Shown: piece after piece, positions 28,733 to 36,822 of the stretch
Layout: each line of letters opens with the position of its first letter
Position numbering within the stretch: position 1 is the first letter of the stretch
Assembly: GCA_028280525.1 (NCBI GenBank)
Contig: JANQLR010000059.1
Span: forward strand, 1 to 38,032
Reading direction: 5' to 3'
Length of the DNA stretch: 38,032 bases
Origin: Longimicrobiales bacterium
GTDB taxonomy: Bacteria; Gemmatimonadota; Gemmatimonadetes; Longimicrobiales; Gaopeijiaceae
Made by a program: the position numbers and the translations under genes
Notes under the pieces: model-generated
Databases searched by the model: none
Told to the model about the DNA's origin: nothing
Seen by the model: the letters and a program-made list of their open reading frames with translations, nothing else

Positions 28733-28754
28733 CGGGGGCTCGAACGAGCCCCCG
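28733..28754 (+). other. Perfect 10-bp stem-loop between acd and tatA
   Basis: CGGGGGCTCG-AA-CGAGCCCCCG; no U-tract, so not a classical terminator. Confidence 0.5.
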
Positions 28755-28779
28755 CCGACCTCACAGCGAAGGACGACAG

Positions 28780-28947
28780 GTGTTCGGACTCGGCATCGGC
28801 GAGCTCATTCTGATCGTGGGACTACTCGTCCTCATCTTCGGCGCGAAGCGCATCCCGCTGATCGCCCGGGGGCTCGGCAAGGGGATCCGGAACTTCAAGG
28901 GGGAGCTGAAGGACGGCTCTCGCGGGGACGACGCAGGGGAGCGTTGA
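28780..28947 (+). CDS. tatA: Sec-independent translocase TatA/E-type subunit (GTG start)
   Basis: VFGLGIGELILIVGLLVLIFGAKRIPLIARGLGKGIRNFKGELKDGSRGDDAGER: single TM, FGAKRIP hinge, amphipathic helix. Only present within longer artefactual ORFs in the track. Confidence 0.88.
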   Translation: MFGLGIGELILIVGLLVLIFGAKRIPLIARGLGKGIRNFKGELKDGSRGDDAGER

Positions 28948-29750
28948 CGGCGCCCCGGACCGGTCTGGACGGCGTGGTCGTCGTCCTGTACCAGCCCCAG
29001 AACCTCATCAACGTCGCGGCGGTCATCCGCGCGATGAAGAACATGGGACTCTCCCGTCTGCGCTGCGTGCAGCCCGCGGAGTGGGACCCGTGGCGGATCG
29101 AGGGCATCGCCCACCGCTCCCACGACATCGTCGCCTCGACCGAGATGTTCGAGTCGCTCGAGGAGGCCGTCGGCGACTGCGTCCGCGTCGTTGCGGCTTC
29201 GGGGCGGTCGAGGATGGGGAACCGGAACTACACCCGCCCCCACGAGGTCGCCCCCCGCCTGCTGCGCGCCACCGAGGACGGGCCGGTCGCCCTCGTCTTC
29301 GGGCGGGAGGACCAGGGACTCGCCAACGAACAGCTCGACCTCTGCGATGCCGTGGCGGTCATTCCGACCTCGCCGTCCTACACGAGCCTGAATCTGGCGC
29401 AGGCCTTCCTCGTCTTCGCCTACGAACTCTTCCGTGCGGCGCAGGCGTCGGGAGTGACCGAGGCCGAGGCCTTCCCGGTCGGTCGTCGCCCGTCGGAGGC
29501 GGCCACGCGCGAAGATCTGGAGCGGGCCTTCGGCGCACTGGAGGAGGCGATGCACCGGATCCGCTTCTTCAAGGGTACGCGCAGCCCCGAGTCGGTGCTG
29601 CGGACGCTGCGGACCGTCCTCGCCCGCACCGAGCTCGACCGACGCGAGGCGAATCTCTTCGCGGCGCTCGGCTTCGAGACGCGGCACTTCGTCGATCGCC
29701 TGGAGGCGGCCTCGCGCGACGAGGAAACGAAGGAATCCGCACCCGGGTAA
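28944..29750 (+). CDS. SpoU-family RNA methyltransferase (TrmJ/TrmH-like), TTG start
   Basis: VVVLYQPQNLINVAAVIRAMKNMGLSRLRCVQP...ALVFGREDQGLANEQLDLCD...IPTSPSYTSLNLAQAFLVFAYELFR; SPOUT motifs. Confidence 0.88.
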   Translation: MTAPRTGLDGVVVVLYQPQNLINVAAVIRAMKNMGLSRLRCVQPAEWDPWRIEGIAHRSHDIVASTEMFESLEEAVGDCVRVVAASGRSRMGNRNYTRPHEVAPRLLRATEDGPVALVFGREDQGLANEQLDLCDAVAVIPTSPSYTSLNLAQAFLVFAYELFRAAQASGVTEAEAFPVGRRPSEAATREDLERAFGALEEAMHRIRFFKGTRSPESVLRTLRTVLARTELDRREANLFAALGFETRHFVDRLEAASRDEETKESAPG

Positions 29751-29773
29751 CTCCACCGGATGTCCAGCAATGG

Positions 29774-29793
29774 CGCCGGATTCCGGCGTTGTT
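29774..29793 (+). terminator. Possible terminator after trmJ-like gene
   Basis: CGCCGG-att-CCGGCG followed by TTGTT; weak U-tract. Confidence 0.4.
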
Positions 29794-29856
29794 CGCCCCT
29801 CTTCCGGGGCCTATCTTGAGGATTCGTACATTTACGGACCCCGCCCTTCTGCCTCG

Positions 29857-31359
29857 ATGGCCACGCCCGACTCCCACATGCAGCCGTCCGCCGGTCTCTT
29901 CGACCGGTACCGACTGTTGATCGACGTGGGTCGGACGCTGACGGGGACGCTCGCACTGGACGAGCTGTACCGCGCGATCTACGAACAGGCCGCGCGGGTC
30001 CTGCACGCGGACGGCTTCTACGTCTCGCTCTACGACCCCGAGGAGGATCAGGCGACGATCGTCTTCTTCGTCGACCAGGGGGAGGAGCAGCGGGTCGAAG
30101 TCCGGTACGAGGGGCGGAAGTCCACCGTGATCCGGACCGGGGAGCCGGTACGCGTGGACGACCACCTCGAGAAGCGATCGCTGATGCTGCTCGGGGACTC
30201 CGAGAAGCCGGTCACGCGTTCCGCGATCTCCGCCCCGATGAAGCTCGACAACCGAATCATCGGTGCGATCTCCGCCCAGAGCTACGAGCCGGCCGCCTTC
30301 TCCGACGCCGACCTCGAGCTCCTCGAGGCGATCGCGGACCTCGCGGCCGTTGCGGTGGGGAACGCCCGCCACATTGCCGAGCTCGAGCGACGCACCCGGG
30401 AGGCGAACCGCATCGAGGAAATCGGTCGTGCCCTCGCGGCCTCCCTCGACATCCAGGAGGTCCTCGGCAAGGTGATCGACGCCGTGCTGGAGATCATCGA
30501 GAGCGACGGGGCGACCGTCTGGCTCCTGGAGGGACACGTCGCCCGGGTCGCGGCCGCCGGGGGGCCGATCGCGCTCGAACTCGGGCTCACCTGGGAGATC
30601 ACCGGCCGTCTCTGGGACACGATGGTCCTCGCCCAGCAGCCCTTCATCATCAACGATCTGGCCGCGAGCGAACTCGTGCCGGATGGCCTGCGCGGGACGC
30701 TCGAGGCGGGATCGGGGATGGCGGTCCCCCTCCTGGTCGGGGACGAGGTCGCGGGCTTTCTCAGCGCCGGGAGCCGGAGCCCGGGGCACTTCGGATCACG
30801 CGACATCGCCGTCGTCGAACGGCTCGCCAGCCAGGCCTCGGTCGCGCTGGAGAACGCGCGCCTCCACCAGTCTCTGCAGGCACTCTCGCTGACCGATCCG
30901 CTCACCGGGCTGCCGAACCGGCGGCACATGCAGATCCACCTCGAGCGGGAAGTCGCGGCGGCGCGGCGGGGCCGCGAACTCGTCCTCGTCATCTTCGACC
31001 TGGACAACTTCAAGATCTACAACGACTCCCAGGGTCACCTCGCCGGGGACGACGCGCTGCGCGCCTTCGCGCAGATCCTGGCCGACGAGAACCGCGCCAT
31101 GAACCTCGTGGCTCGGTACGGGGGCGACGAGTTCATCTCGATCCTCTCCGAGAGCCGGCTCGACGGAGCCCAGCTGTATCTGGCCCGGGTGCGGGCGCGG
31201 ATGGACCGTGATCCGATCCTCGGTCCCGGCGGGATCACGGTCAGCTGCGGGCTCGCGCGCTTCGACGGCGAGACGATGCGCACCGGCCCCGATCTCATCC
31301 AGGCGGCGGACGACCACCTCTACTCCTTCAAGTCCGCACGCGACCGCGCGACCTCCTGA
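29857..31359 (+). CDS. Diguanylate cyclase with two GAF-type domains
   Basis: N-terminal GAF (RYRLLIDVGRTLTGTLALDELYRAIYEQAARVLHADGFYVSLYD...), second GAF (IEEIGRALAASLDIQEVLGKVIDAVLEII...), GGDEF domain DPLTGLPNRRHMQ...RYGGDEFISIL. Track start at 29770 possible but 29857 preferred. Confidence 0.9.
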   Translation: MATPDSHMQPSAGLFDRYRLLIDVGRTLTGTLALDELYRAIYEQAARVLHADGFYVSLYDPEEDQATIVFFVDQGEEQRVEVRYEGRKSTVIRTGEPVRVDDHLEKRSLMLLGDSEKPVTRSAISAPMKLDNRIIGAISAQSYEPAAFSDADLELLEAIADLAAVAVGNARHIAELERRTREANRIEEIGRALAASLDIQEVLGKVIDAVLEIIESDGATVWLLEGHVARVAAAGGPIALELGLTWEITGRLWDTMVLAQQPFIINDLAASELVPDGLRGTLEAGSGMAVPLLVGDEVAGFLSAGSRSPGHFGSRDIAVVERLASQASVALENARLHQSLQALSLTDPLTGLPNRRHMQIHLEREVAAARRGRELVLVIFDLDNFKIYNDSQGHLAGDDALRAFAQILADENRAMNLVARYGGDEFISILSESRLDGAQLYLARVRARMDRDPILGPGGITVSCGLARFDGETMRTGPDLIQAADDHLYSFKSARDRATS

Positions 31360-31426
31360 CCCCCCCCCCGCCCTGCGCGGCCTCACCCCCACCCTTTCGG
31401 ACGCCTTCGGCGGCCCGGACCTCTTC

Positions 31427-32212
31427 ATGAACGACGCCCCGCACGACGAAATCCAGGACATCCTCACCGCCGCCGAGGGCTTCGCCCGCGAGGCCGGGGA
31501 AATCACCCTCCGCTACTTCGGGGGGATGGTCGACGCCGACGACAAATCGGACGGCACCCCCGTCACCATCGCGGACCGACAGGCGGAGGAGCACATCCGC
31601 GCCCGGATCGAGGAGGTCTTCCCCGACCACGGGATCCTCGGCGAGGAGTACGGAGAGACGAAGCCGGGTGCGCGATGCCGCTGGATCCTCGATCCGATCG
31701 ACGGGACCCGGTCCTTCATGCACGGCGTGCCGCTCTACGGGGTCCTCATCGGGGTGGAGATCGAGGGCGAGGCCCGCGTCGGCGTCGCGAACTTCCCCGC
31801 GCTCGGAGAGCTGATCGCGGCGGGCGAGGGGCTCGGGTGCCGGCTCAACGGGGAGCCGACCTCGGTCTCACCGACGACCGAGCTCCGGAAGTCCCTCGTC
31901 CTGACCACGGACGTGGAGCGGATCCTGGCCACCCCGTCCGCCGCGGGTTTCCGGAAGCTCCAGCAGGGCGCGGACTTTGCGCGCACGTGGGGCGACTGCT
32001 ACGGACACTGCCTGGTCGCCACCGGGCGAGTGGAGATCATGATCGATCCGATCCTCTCGCCCTGGGATGCCGGCCCGCTGCTGACGATCGTGACCGAGGC
32101 CGGGGGGCGCTGGACCTCCTTTACCGGAGAGGCGTCGATCCACGCGGGCTCGGGGGTCGCCACGAACGGGCACCTTCACGATCTGGTCCTGGAGACGCTC
32201 GCCGGCGGCTGA
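31427..32212 (+). CDS. Inositol monophosphatase family protein (HisN-like phosphatase)
   Basis: GILGEEYGETKPGARCRWILDPIDGTRSFMHGVPLYGVLIGVE and SPWDAGPLLTIVTEAGGRWTSFTG, IMPase motifs. Track start 31208 overlaps the preceding gene; 31427 preferred. Confidence 0.9.
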   Translation: MNDAPHDEIQDILTAAEGFAREAGEITLRYFGGMVDADDKSDGTPVTIADRQAEEHIRARIEEVFPDHGILGEEYGETKPGARCRWILDPIDGTRSFMHGVPLYGVLIGVEIEGEARVGVANFPALGELIAAGEGLGCRLNGEPTSVSPTTELRKSLVLTTDVERILATPSAAGFRKLQQGADFARTWGDCYGHCLVATGRVEIMIDPILSPWDAGPLLTIVTEAGGRWTSFTGEASIHAGSGVATNGHLHDLVLETLAGG

Positions 32213-32224
32213 GGCGGCAAACCC

Positions 32225-32665
32225 CTACCAGCGTTCCGCCGCGATCCGCATCGTCGCGCCGCCGTACAGCCAGAGCTTGTCACCCTGGATGCGGTAGCTC
32301 GTGACCTCCGGAAGGGTCTCGAGCAGCTCCGCCTCGACGCGGGCGCGCACCTCGTCGGCACACGCAACCTCGGTCGTGACGATCTCCGCAAAGGCCAGCT
32401 CGCTCCCGGTGGCCCGGTAGCTCGCGGAGAAGCGGTTGCACCCCGTGGCACCGTGGCTGCGCCCGTCGCCCGTGTCGAAGACGAAGTGCGGCGCGAGATC
32501 CCTCTGCCCGCCGCGCGGGACGTCGACCCCGTCCACCTGCACGATTCGCCAGGTGGTGGTCTCGAGGGTGTAGCTCTCCTCCTGGTAGGCGAAGAAGCCG
32601 CAGCCGACGAGGAGAGTCGCGGCGGAGAGGGTGCACAGGAGGCGAAGGGGGACGTGGAGGCGCAT
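32225..32665 (-). CDS. META-domain (HslJ-like) lipoprotein
   Basis: MRLHVPLRLLCTLSAATLLVGCGFFAYQEE (lipobox LVGC); TTWRIVQVDGV...GATGCNRFSASYRATGSELAFAEIVTTEVACAD. Confidence 0.8.
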   Translation of the reverse strand: MRLHVPLRLLCTLSAATLLVGCGFFAYQEESYTLETTTWRIVQVDGVDVPRGGQRDLAPHFVFDTGDGRSHGATGCNRFSASYRATGSELAFAEIVTTEVACADEVRARVEAELLETLPEVTSYRIQGDKLWLYGGATMRIAAERW

Positions 32666-32830
32666 CGGCGGCAGGTCGGTGGAGGGGTTCGTGGTCGGAC
32701 CCGATGGATCTGCAAGATGAGGGCCGGGCGGACGGGGAGCGAGGGCTGCCTCCCCACTCTCGGCCTCCGGCGCGACGCTCACCGGGCCGCCATCCCCCGG
32801 CCGTACTCCGCCCCCCCTTCCAACGAGCAA

Positions 32831-32863
32831 GGGCCCCGCCGCGCAATGCGCGACGAGGCCCCC
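32831..32863 (-). terminator. Probable terminator/hairpin downstream of the ACIII cluster
   Basis: Minus strand GGGCC-TCGT-CGCGC-att-GCGCG-GCGG-GGCCC followed by TTGCTCGTT; weak U-tract. Confidence 0.5.
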
Positions 32864-32905
32864 ACGAGTGCTCCTGCGTCGGGGCGAGTGCCCCGGTCCG
32901 CGCGG

Positions 32906-34198
32906 TCAGGCGCGCTGCACGACCTCCGACTCCGTCATCTCCTCCATCTGCGGCGGCTGCCAGATCTGGACGACGGGGAAGGTGGAGTAGAACCACCGGA
33001 CGCTCGCCATGAAGGCTCCGAGGAAGCCGATCGCGAGCCCGATGTGGTAGAGCATGTTGGTCGAGGAGTAGCTGTCGATCAGCGACGGCGTGACCAGCAT
33101 GTAGCGCTCGCACCAGAGCCCGAAGAGGATGATCCCGGTGAGGGTGCGAAGCATCGGGGCGACCATCTTCGGCTTCCGCCCGATCAGCCCGACGAACGGG
33201 ACGATGAAGCAGAGGACGATGACCGTGGCCGAGTAGGCACCCCAGCCCTCACCCGATCGCGCGATGATGAAGGACTGCTCCCACGGGAGCTTCCCGTACC
33301 AGATCACGATGTACTGGGCGAAGAAGAGGTACGTCCAGAACACCGTGAAGCCGAAGGCGAGCTTGCCGATGTCGTGACGCTGCTGCAGACCGATGAACTT
33401 GTAGATGTCCGGATCCTGCTTCCGGAGCCACATCCCGGTGAAGGCGGTCACGGCGACCCCGCCCCAGAAGGCCCCCATGAAGTACCAGCCCCCGAAGAGG
33501 GTGCTGAACCAATGGGGGTCGAGCGACATCGCGTAGTCGTACGAGATGAACGCCATGATCGTCGCGTACAGGAGCGCCATCGCGGGCGCGAGACGCGACA
33601 TGCGGGCCCAGGAGTAGTTCTCCTCCTCCTGCTGTCCACGCCACCCCGACATCAGACGATCCCGCCACGCCTTCTGCCCGTCGTCCAGCTTCGACTCGTC
33701 GAGCCGGCCCATGTCCGGACGGACCATCAGGTAGGCGAAGTAGAGGCCCACGCCGAAGAGGATCGCCGTCCCGAGCACGTTCCGGGTGATCAGGAACGGG
33801 ATGTTCAGGTAGGCGGCCTTCTTCTGGACGATGTAGTCGTACTCCATCTTCGCGATCCACGGGAAGAACTCTTCGCCGAGGGTCAGCATCGGAAGGAGGA
33901 GGAGGAAGGCGACGGGGAGGAAGGCCGCGAAGCCGATGCTCACCCGGCGGAGCGACCAGTTCCACTTCGCCTTCACGATCGTGGTCACGCCGGCGAACAT
34001 CACCGCGCCCATCGCCACGCTCGAGAAGAACATCCAGTTGGAGACGTAGCTCGACCACGCCGCAACGCTGTCGTTCTGCAGCTGGATGAAGAAGGCGGCG
34101 ATCCCGACGACGATCATCGCGCCGAAGATCAGGTTGGCCGTCTTGTTCCGCGGCAGGAACTTCTGCGGAATCGACTCGGGAATGTGGATGTGCGCCAT
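32906..34198 (-). CDS. actF: Alternative Complex III quinol:cytochrome c oxidoreductase membrane subunit ActF
   Basis: 430 aa multi-TM protein, last of the actBCDEF order; WSRMSRLAPAMALLYATIMAFISYDYAMSLDPHWFSTLFGGWYFMGAFWGG typical of ActF. Confidence 0.88.
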   Translation of the reverse strand: MAHIHIPESIPQKFLPRNKTANLIFGAMIVVGIAAFFIQLQNDSVAAWSSYVSNWMFFSSVAMGAVMFAGVTTIVKAKWNWSLRRVSIGFAAFLPVAFLLLLPMLTLGEEFFPWIAKMEYDYIVQKKAAYLNIPFLITRNVLGTAILFGVGLYFAYLMVRPDMGRLDESKLDDGQKAWRDRLMSGWRGQQEEENYSWARMSRLAPAMALLYATIMAFISYDYAMSLDPHWFSTLFGGWYFMGAFWGGVAVTAFTGMWLRKQDPDIYKFIGLQQRHDIGKLAFGFTVFWTYLFFAQYIVIWYGKLPWEQSFIIARSGEGWGAYSATVIVLCFIVPFVGLIGRKPKMVAPMLRTLTGIILFGLWCERYMLVTPSLIDSYSSTNMLYHIGLAIGFLGAFMASVRWFYSTFPVVQIWQPPQMEEMTESEVVQRA

Positions 34199-34199
34199 C

Positions 34200-34847
34200 T
34201 CAGCGGTCCTCCCGGTCGGCCTGAGGCTCGGGCGTGTAGGTGCCCGCGTTCTGCTGCAGCTGGCGGACGTAGTTCACGACCGCCCAGCGGTCGAAGTGGG
34301 TGATCGCGTAGTCGTACGCCGGCATCGTCCCACGCCCGGCGCGGATCATCCCGTAGATATAGGAGTCCGGGAAGGCCGCGGCGCCTTCGCCCGCCAGGTT
34401 GTAGACGACGAGCGCCGGCCACCGGTCGACAATGTACGCGTTCGCCCCGTACCCGTCCTCGCCGTGGCAGGTCGCGCAGACCCGGTTGTAGACCTCCTCA
34501 CCGCGCGCGAGTGACGACGCGTCGCCCCGCATCGGGTTGTCGAAGGTCGACCACACGTCGGCGTTCGGATTCGCCGTGCCGGTGAGCCCCGTACCGAAGT
34601 CGGGCACCACGTACATGGCGTGGCCGGGCTGGTCGTTGAGGACGCGGTCCCCGAACTCGGGCGTGAAGTTGCCCGAGGAGAAGGCCACCGAGTTCTCCGG
34701 CGGGAGCATCATGTCCTCGTACGGCTTGAACGAAGGCTGACGCCGCATCGAGCGACCGAAGATTCGCACCAACGCGTCGTCCATCGCCGTGCACGCCGTG
34801 GTCGACGTGAGGAGAAGGAGTGCGAGGAGCCGTCCCAGCTTACGCAT
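34200..34847 (-). CDS. actE: Alternative Complex III monoheme cytochrome c subunit ActE
   Basis: 215 aa; CATCHGEDGYGANAY heme motif, downstream GTMPAYDYAI Met ligand region, possible N-terminal lipobox. Confidence 0.88.
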   Translation of the reverse strand: MRKLGRLLALLLLTSTTACTAMDDALVRIFGRSMRRQPSFKPYEDMMLPPENSVAFSSGNFTPEFGDRVLNDQPGHAMYVVPDFGTGLTGTANPNADVWSTFDNPMRGDASSLARGEEVYNRVCATCHGEDGYGANAYIVDRWPALVVYNLAGEGAAAFPDSYIYGMIRAGRGTMPAYDYAITHFDRWAVVNYVRQLQQNAGTYTPEPQADREDR

Positions 34848-35343
34848 ATGCGCCCTCCCGAATCTCTTCGGGCTCGTGCTTCTGAAGGATCGCCCGAACG
34901 GTGTCGAGCTTCTCGCTCTGGACGTAGACGCCGTACATCCCCGCGCTGAACTCCGGGTCGTAGACGACCGGCGGAATCGGGTTGGGGAGGCGCGAGTTGA
35001 TGAAGAGGCCGATGACCGTCGACAGCGCCCCGAAGAGGATCGTCAGCTCGAAGGCGATGACCACGTACGCCGGGATCGACAGGATCGGCTTCCCGCCGGT
35101 GATCAGCGGCCAGTCCATCGAGGTCCAGGAGGTAAAGGCGAAGCCGGTCGCCGTCCCGGTCAGACCCCCGACCAGCGTCCAGACCCGAACCGGGCTCTGC
35201 CCGTACCCGAGGGCGTGCTCGAGAGCGTGCTCCGGGTACGACGAGTAGGCGGTGATGTCGGTGTGCCCGGCCTTCCGCAGCTCCTCGATCGCGTCACACG
35301 CCGAGTCGAGGTAGTCGAACGAAGCGAGAATTCCCTTTGCCAT
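34840..35343 (-). CDS. actD: Alternative Complex III subunit ActD (DUF3341)
   Basis: MAKGILASFDYLDSACDAIEELRKAGHTDITAYSSYPEHALEHALGYGQSPVRVWTLVGGLTGTATGFAFTSWTSMDWPLITGGKPILSIPAYVVIAFELTILFGAL; ATGCGTAA overlap with actE. Confidence 0.92.
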   Translation of the reverse strand: MAKGILASFDYLDSACDAIEELRKAGHTDITAYSSYPEHALEHALGYGQSPVRVWTLVGGLTGTATGFAFTSWTSMDWPLITGGKPILSIPAYVVIAFELTILFGALSTVIGLFINSRLPNPIPPVVYDPEFSAGMYGVYVQSEKLDTVRAILQKHEPEEIREGAYA

Positions 35344-35346
35344 GAC

Positions 35347-36783
35347 TCAGTCCCCCGCCGGTGCAGGTGCGACGTCGCCCGAGAGCTCGGCATCCGTGGC
35401 CGGCGCGGAGCCGGACTTCTTGCCGCGGAGCTTCGGCGGGATGACCTCCTTCAGCTCGGCGATCGCCACCGGCGGAAGGAGACGCGTGAAGAGGAGGAAC
35501 CAGAAGCCGAACCACGCGAAGGAGCCCAGCAGGATCCCCATCTCGACGATGGAGGGCCGGTAGACGCCCCAGGCGAAGGGCTCGTACTCGTGGGAGAGCG
35601 AGGTCACGATGATCACGTAGCGCTCGAACCACATCCCGATGTTGATGAAGATCGTGATGGCGAAGAGCGCCGGGACCGAGTGACGGACCCGCTTGAACCA
35701 GAGCATCATCGGGACCATGCCGTTGCAGATCAGCATGATCCAGGTCGCCCACCAGTAGTGACCGAAGAGGCGGTTCCAGAACATCTGGCGCTCGGGCGGC
35801 TCACCCGAGTACCAGGCCATGAAGAACTCGGTGAGGTACGCCCAGAAGACGATCATCGACGTGAGCAGGACGAGCTTGGAGAGCGCGTCGAAGTGCTTCG
35901 TCGTGAGGTAGGCCTCGAGGCGGAAGATCTTCCGGATCGGCACGACGATGGTGATCACCATCGCCACCCCGGAGAAGATCGCCCCGGCCACGAAGTAGGG
36001 CGCGAAGACGGTGGCGTGCCACCCGGGCACGATCCCGACCGCGAAGTCCCACGACACGACCGAGTGCACCGAGAGCACGAGCGGCGTGGCGAGGGCGGCG
36101 AGGAAGATGTACGCCTTCGAGAAGTGGTGCCACTGACGATCGGTCCCGCGCCAGCCGAGCGCGATGATCGTGTAGAGCTTCTTCCGGAGCCCCTTCGCCT
36201 GGTCCCGCGCGGCGGCCATGTCGGGGATCATCCCGAGGTAGAAGAAGACCGCCGAGACGGTGAAGTAGGTGGTGACCGCGAAAACGTCCCAGACCAGCGG
36301 CGACCGGAAGTTCGGCCAGAGGTAGCGCTGGTTCGGGTACGGGATCAGCCAGTACGCGTGCCAGACCCGACCCACGTGGATCAGCGGGAACATCCCGGCG
36401 GTCATGACCGCGAAGACCGTCATCGCCTCTGCCACCCGGTACACCGACTGACGCCACGGTGCGCGGAAGAGGAAGAGGATCGCGGAGATCAGCGTTCCCG
36501 AGTGGGCGATACCGACCCAGAAGACGAAGGTCGTGATGTACGCGCCCCACCCGACCGGGCTGGTCAGCCCCGAGACACCGATGCCCCGGTAGATCTGCCA
36601 GAACCACGAGCCGAAGAAGATGCCGACGCCCAGCACGGCGAGGCCGAAGAGCGCCCACCACCCCTTCCCGGGGGCGCTGAGCATCTTCAGGATGTCGCGA
36701 TTGACTTCTGCGTGGTCCGTGACGTCGGGGTGCGTGAGCGCCCCCCGCCGCTGGGACTCCGTCAGATTCGCAGTCTCTGCCAT
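35347..36783 (-). CDS. actC: Alternative Complex III NrfD-like membrane subunit ActC
   Basis: 478 aa; FVFWVGIAHSGTLISAILFLFRAPWRQSVYRVAEAMTVFAV...FAVGIVPGWHATVFAPYFVAGAIFSG typical NrfD/ActC. Confidence 0.93.
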   Translation of the reverse strand: MAETANLTESQRRGALTHPDVTDHAEVNRDILKMLSAPGKGWWALFGLAVLGVGIFFGSWFWQIYRGIGVSGLTSPVGWGAYITTFVFWVGIAHSGTLISAILFLFRAPWRQSVYRVAEAMTVFAVMTAGMFPLIHVGRVWHAYWLIPYPNQRYLWPNFRSPLVWDVFAVTTYFTVSAVFFYLGMIPDMAAARDQAKGLRKKLYTIIALGWRGTDRQWHHFSKAYIFLAALATPLVLSVHSVVSWDFAVGIVPGWHATVFAPYFVAGAIFSGVAMVITIVVPIRKIFRLEAYLTTKHFDALSKLVLLTSMIVFWAYLTEFFMAWYSGEPPERQMFWNRLFGHYWWATWIMLICNGMVPMMLWFKRVRHSVPALFAITIFINIGMWFERYVIIVTSLSHEYEPFAWGVYRPSIVEMGILLGSFAWFGFWFLLFTRLLPPVAIAELKEVIPPKLRGKKSGSAPATDAELSGDVAPAPAGD

Positions 36784-36822
36784 TCTCGCTCCGAAGAGTT
36801 CAGGTCCGAACCAGGCTGACGC

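Noticed and set aside
32453-36819. 616-aa and 676-aa plus-strand ORFs
   Set aside because: Antisense to the ACIII genes; translation dominated by R/E/D/H with no domain signal.
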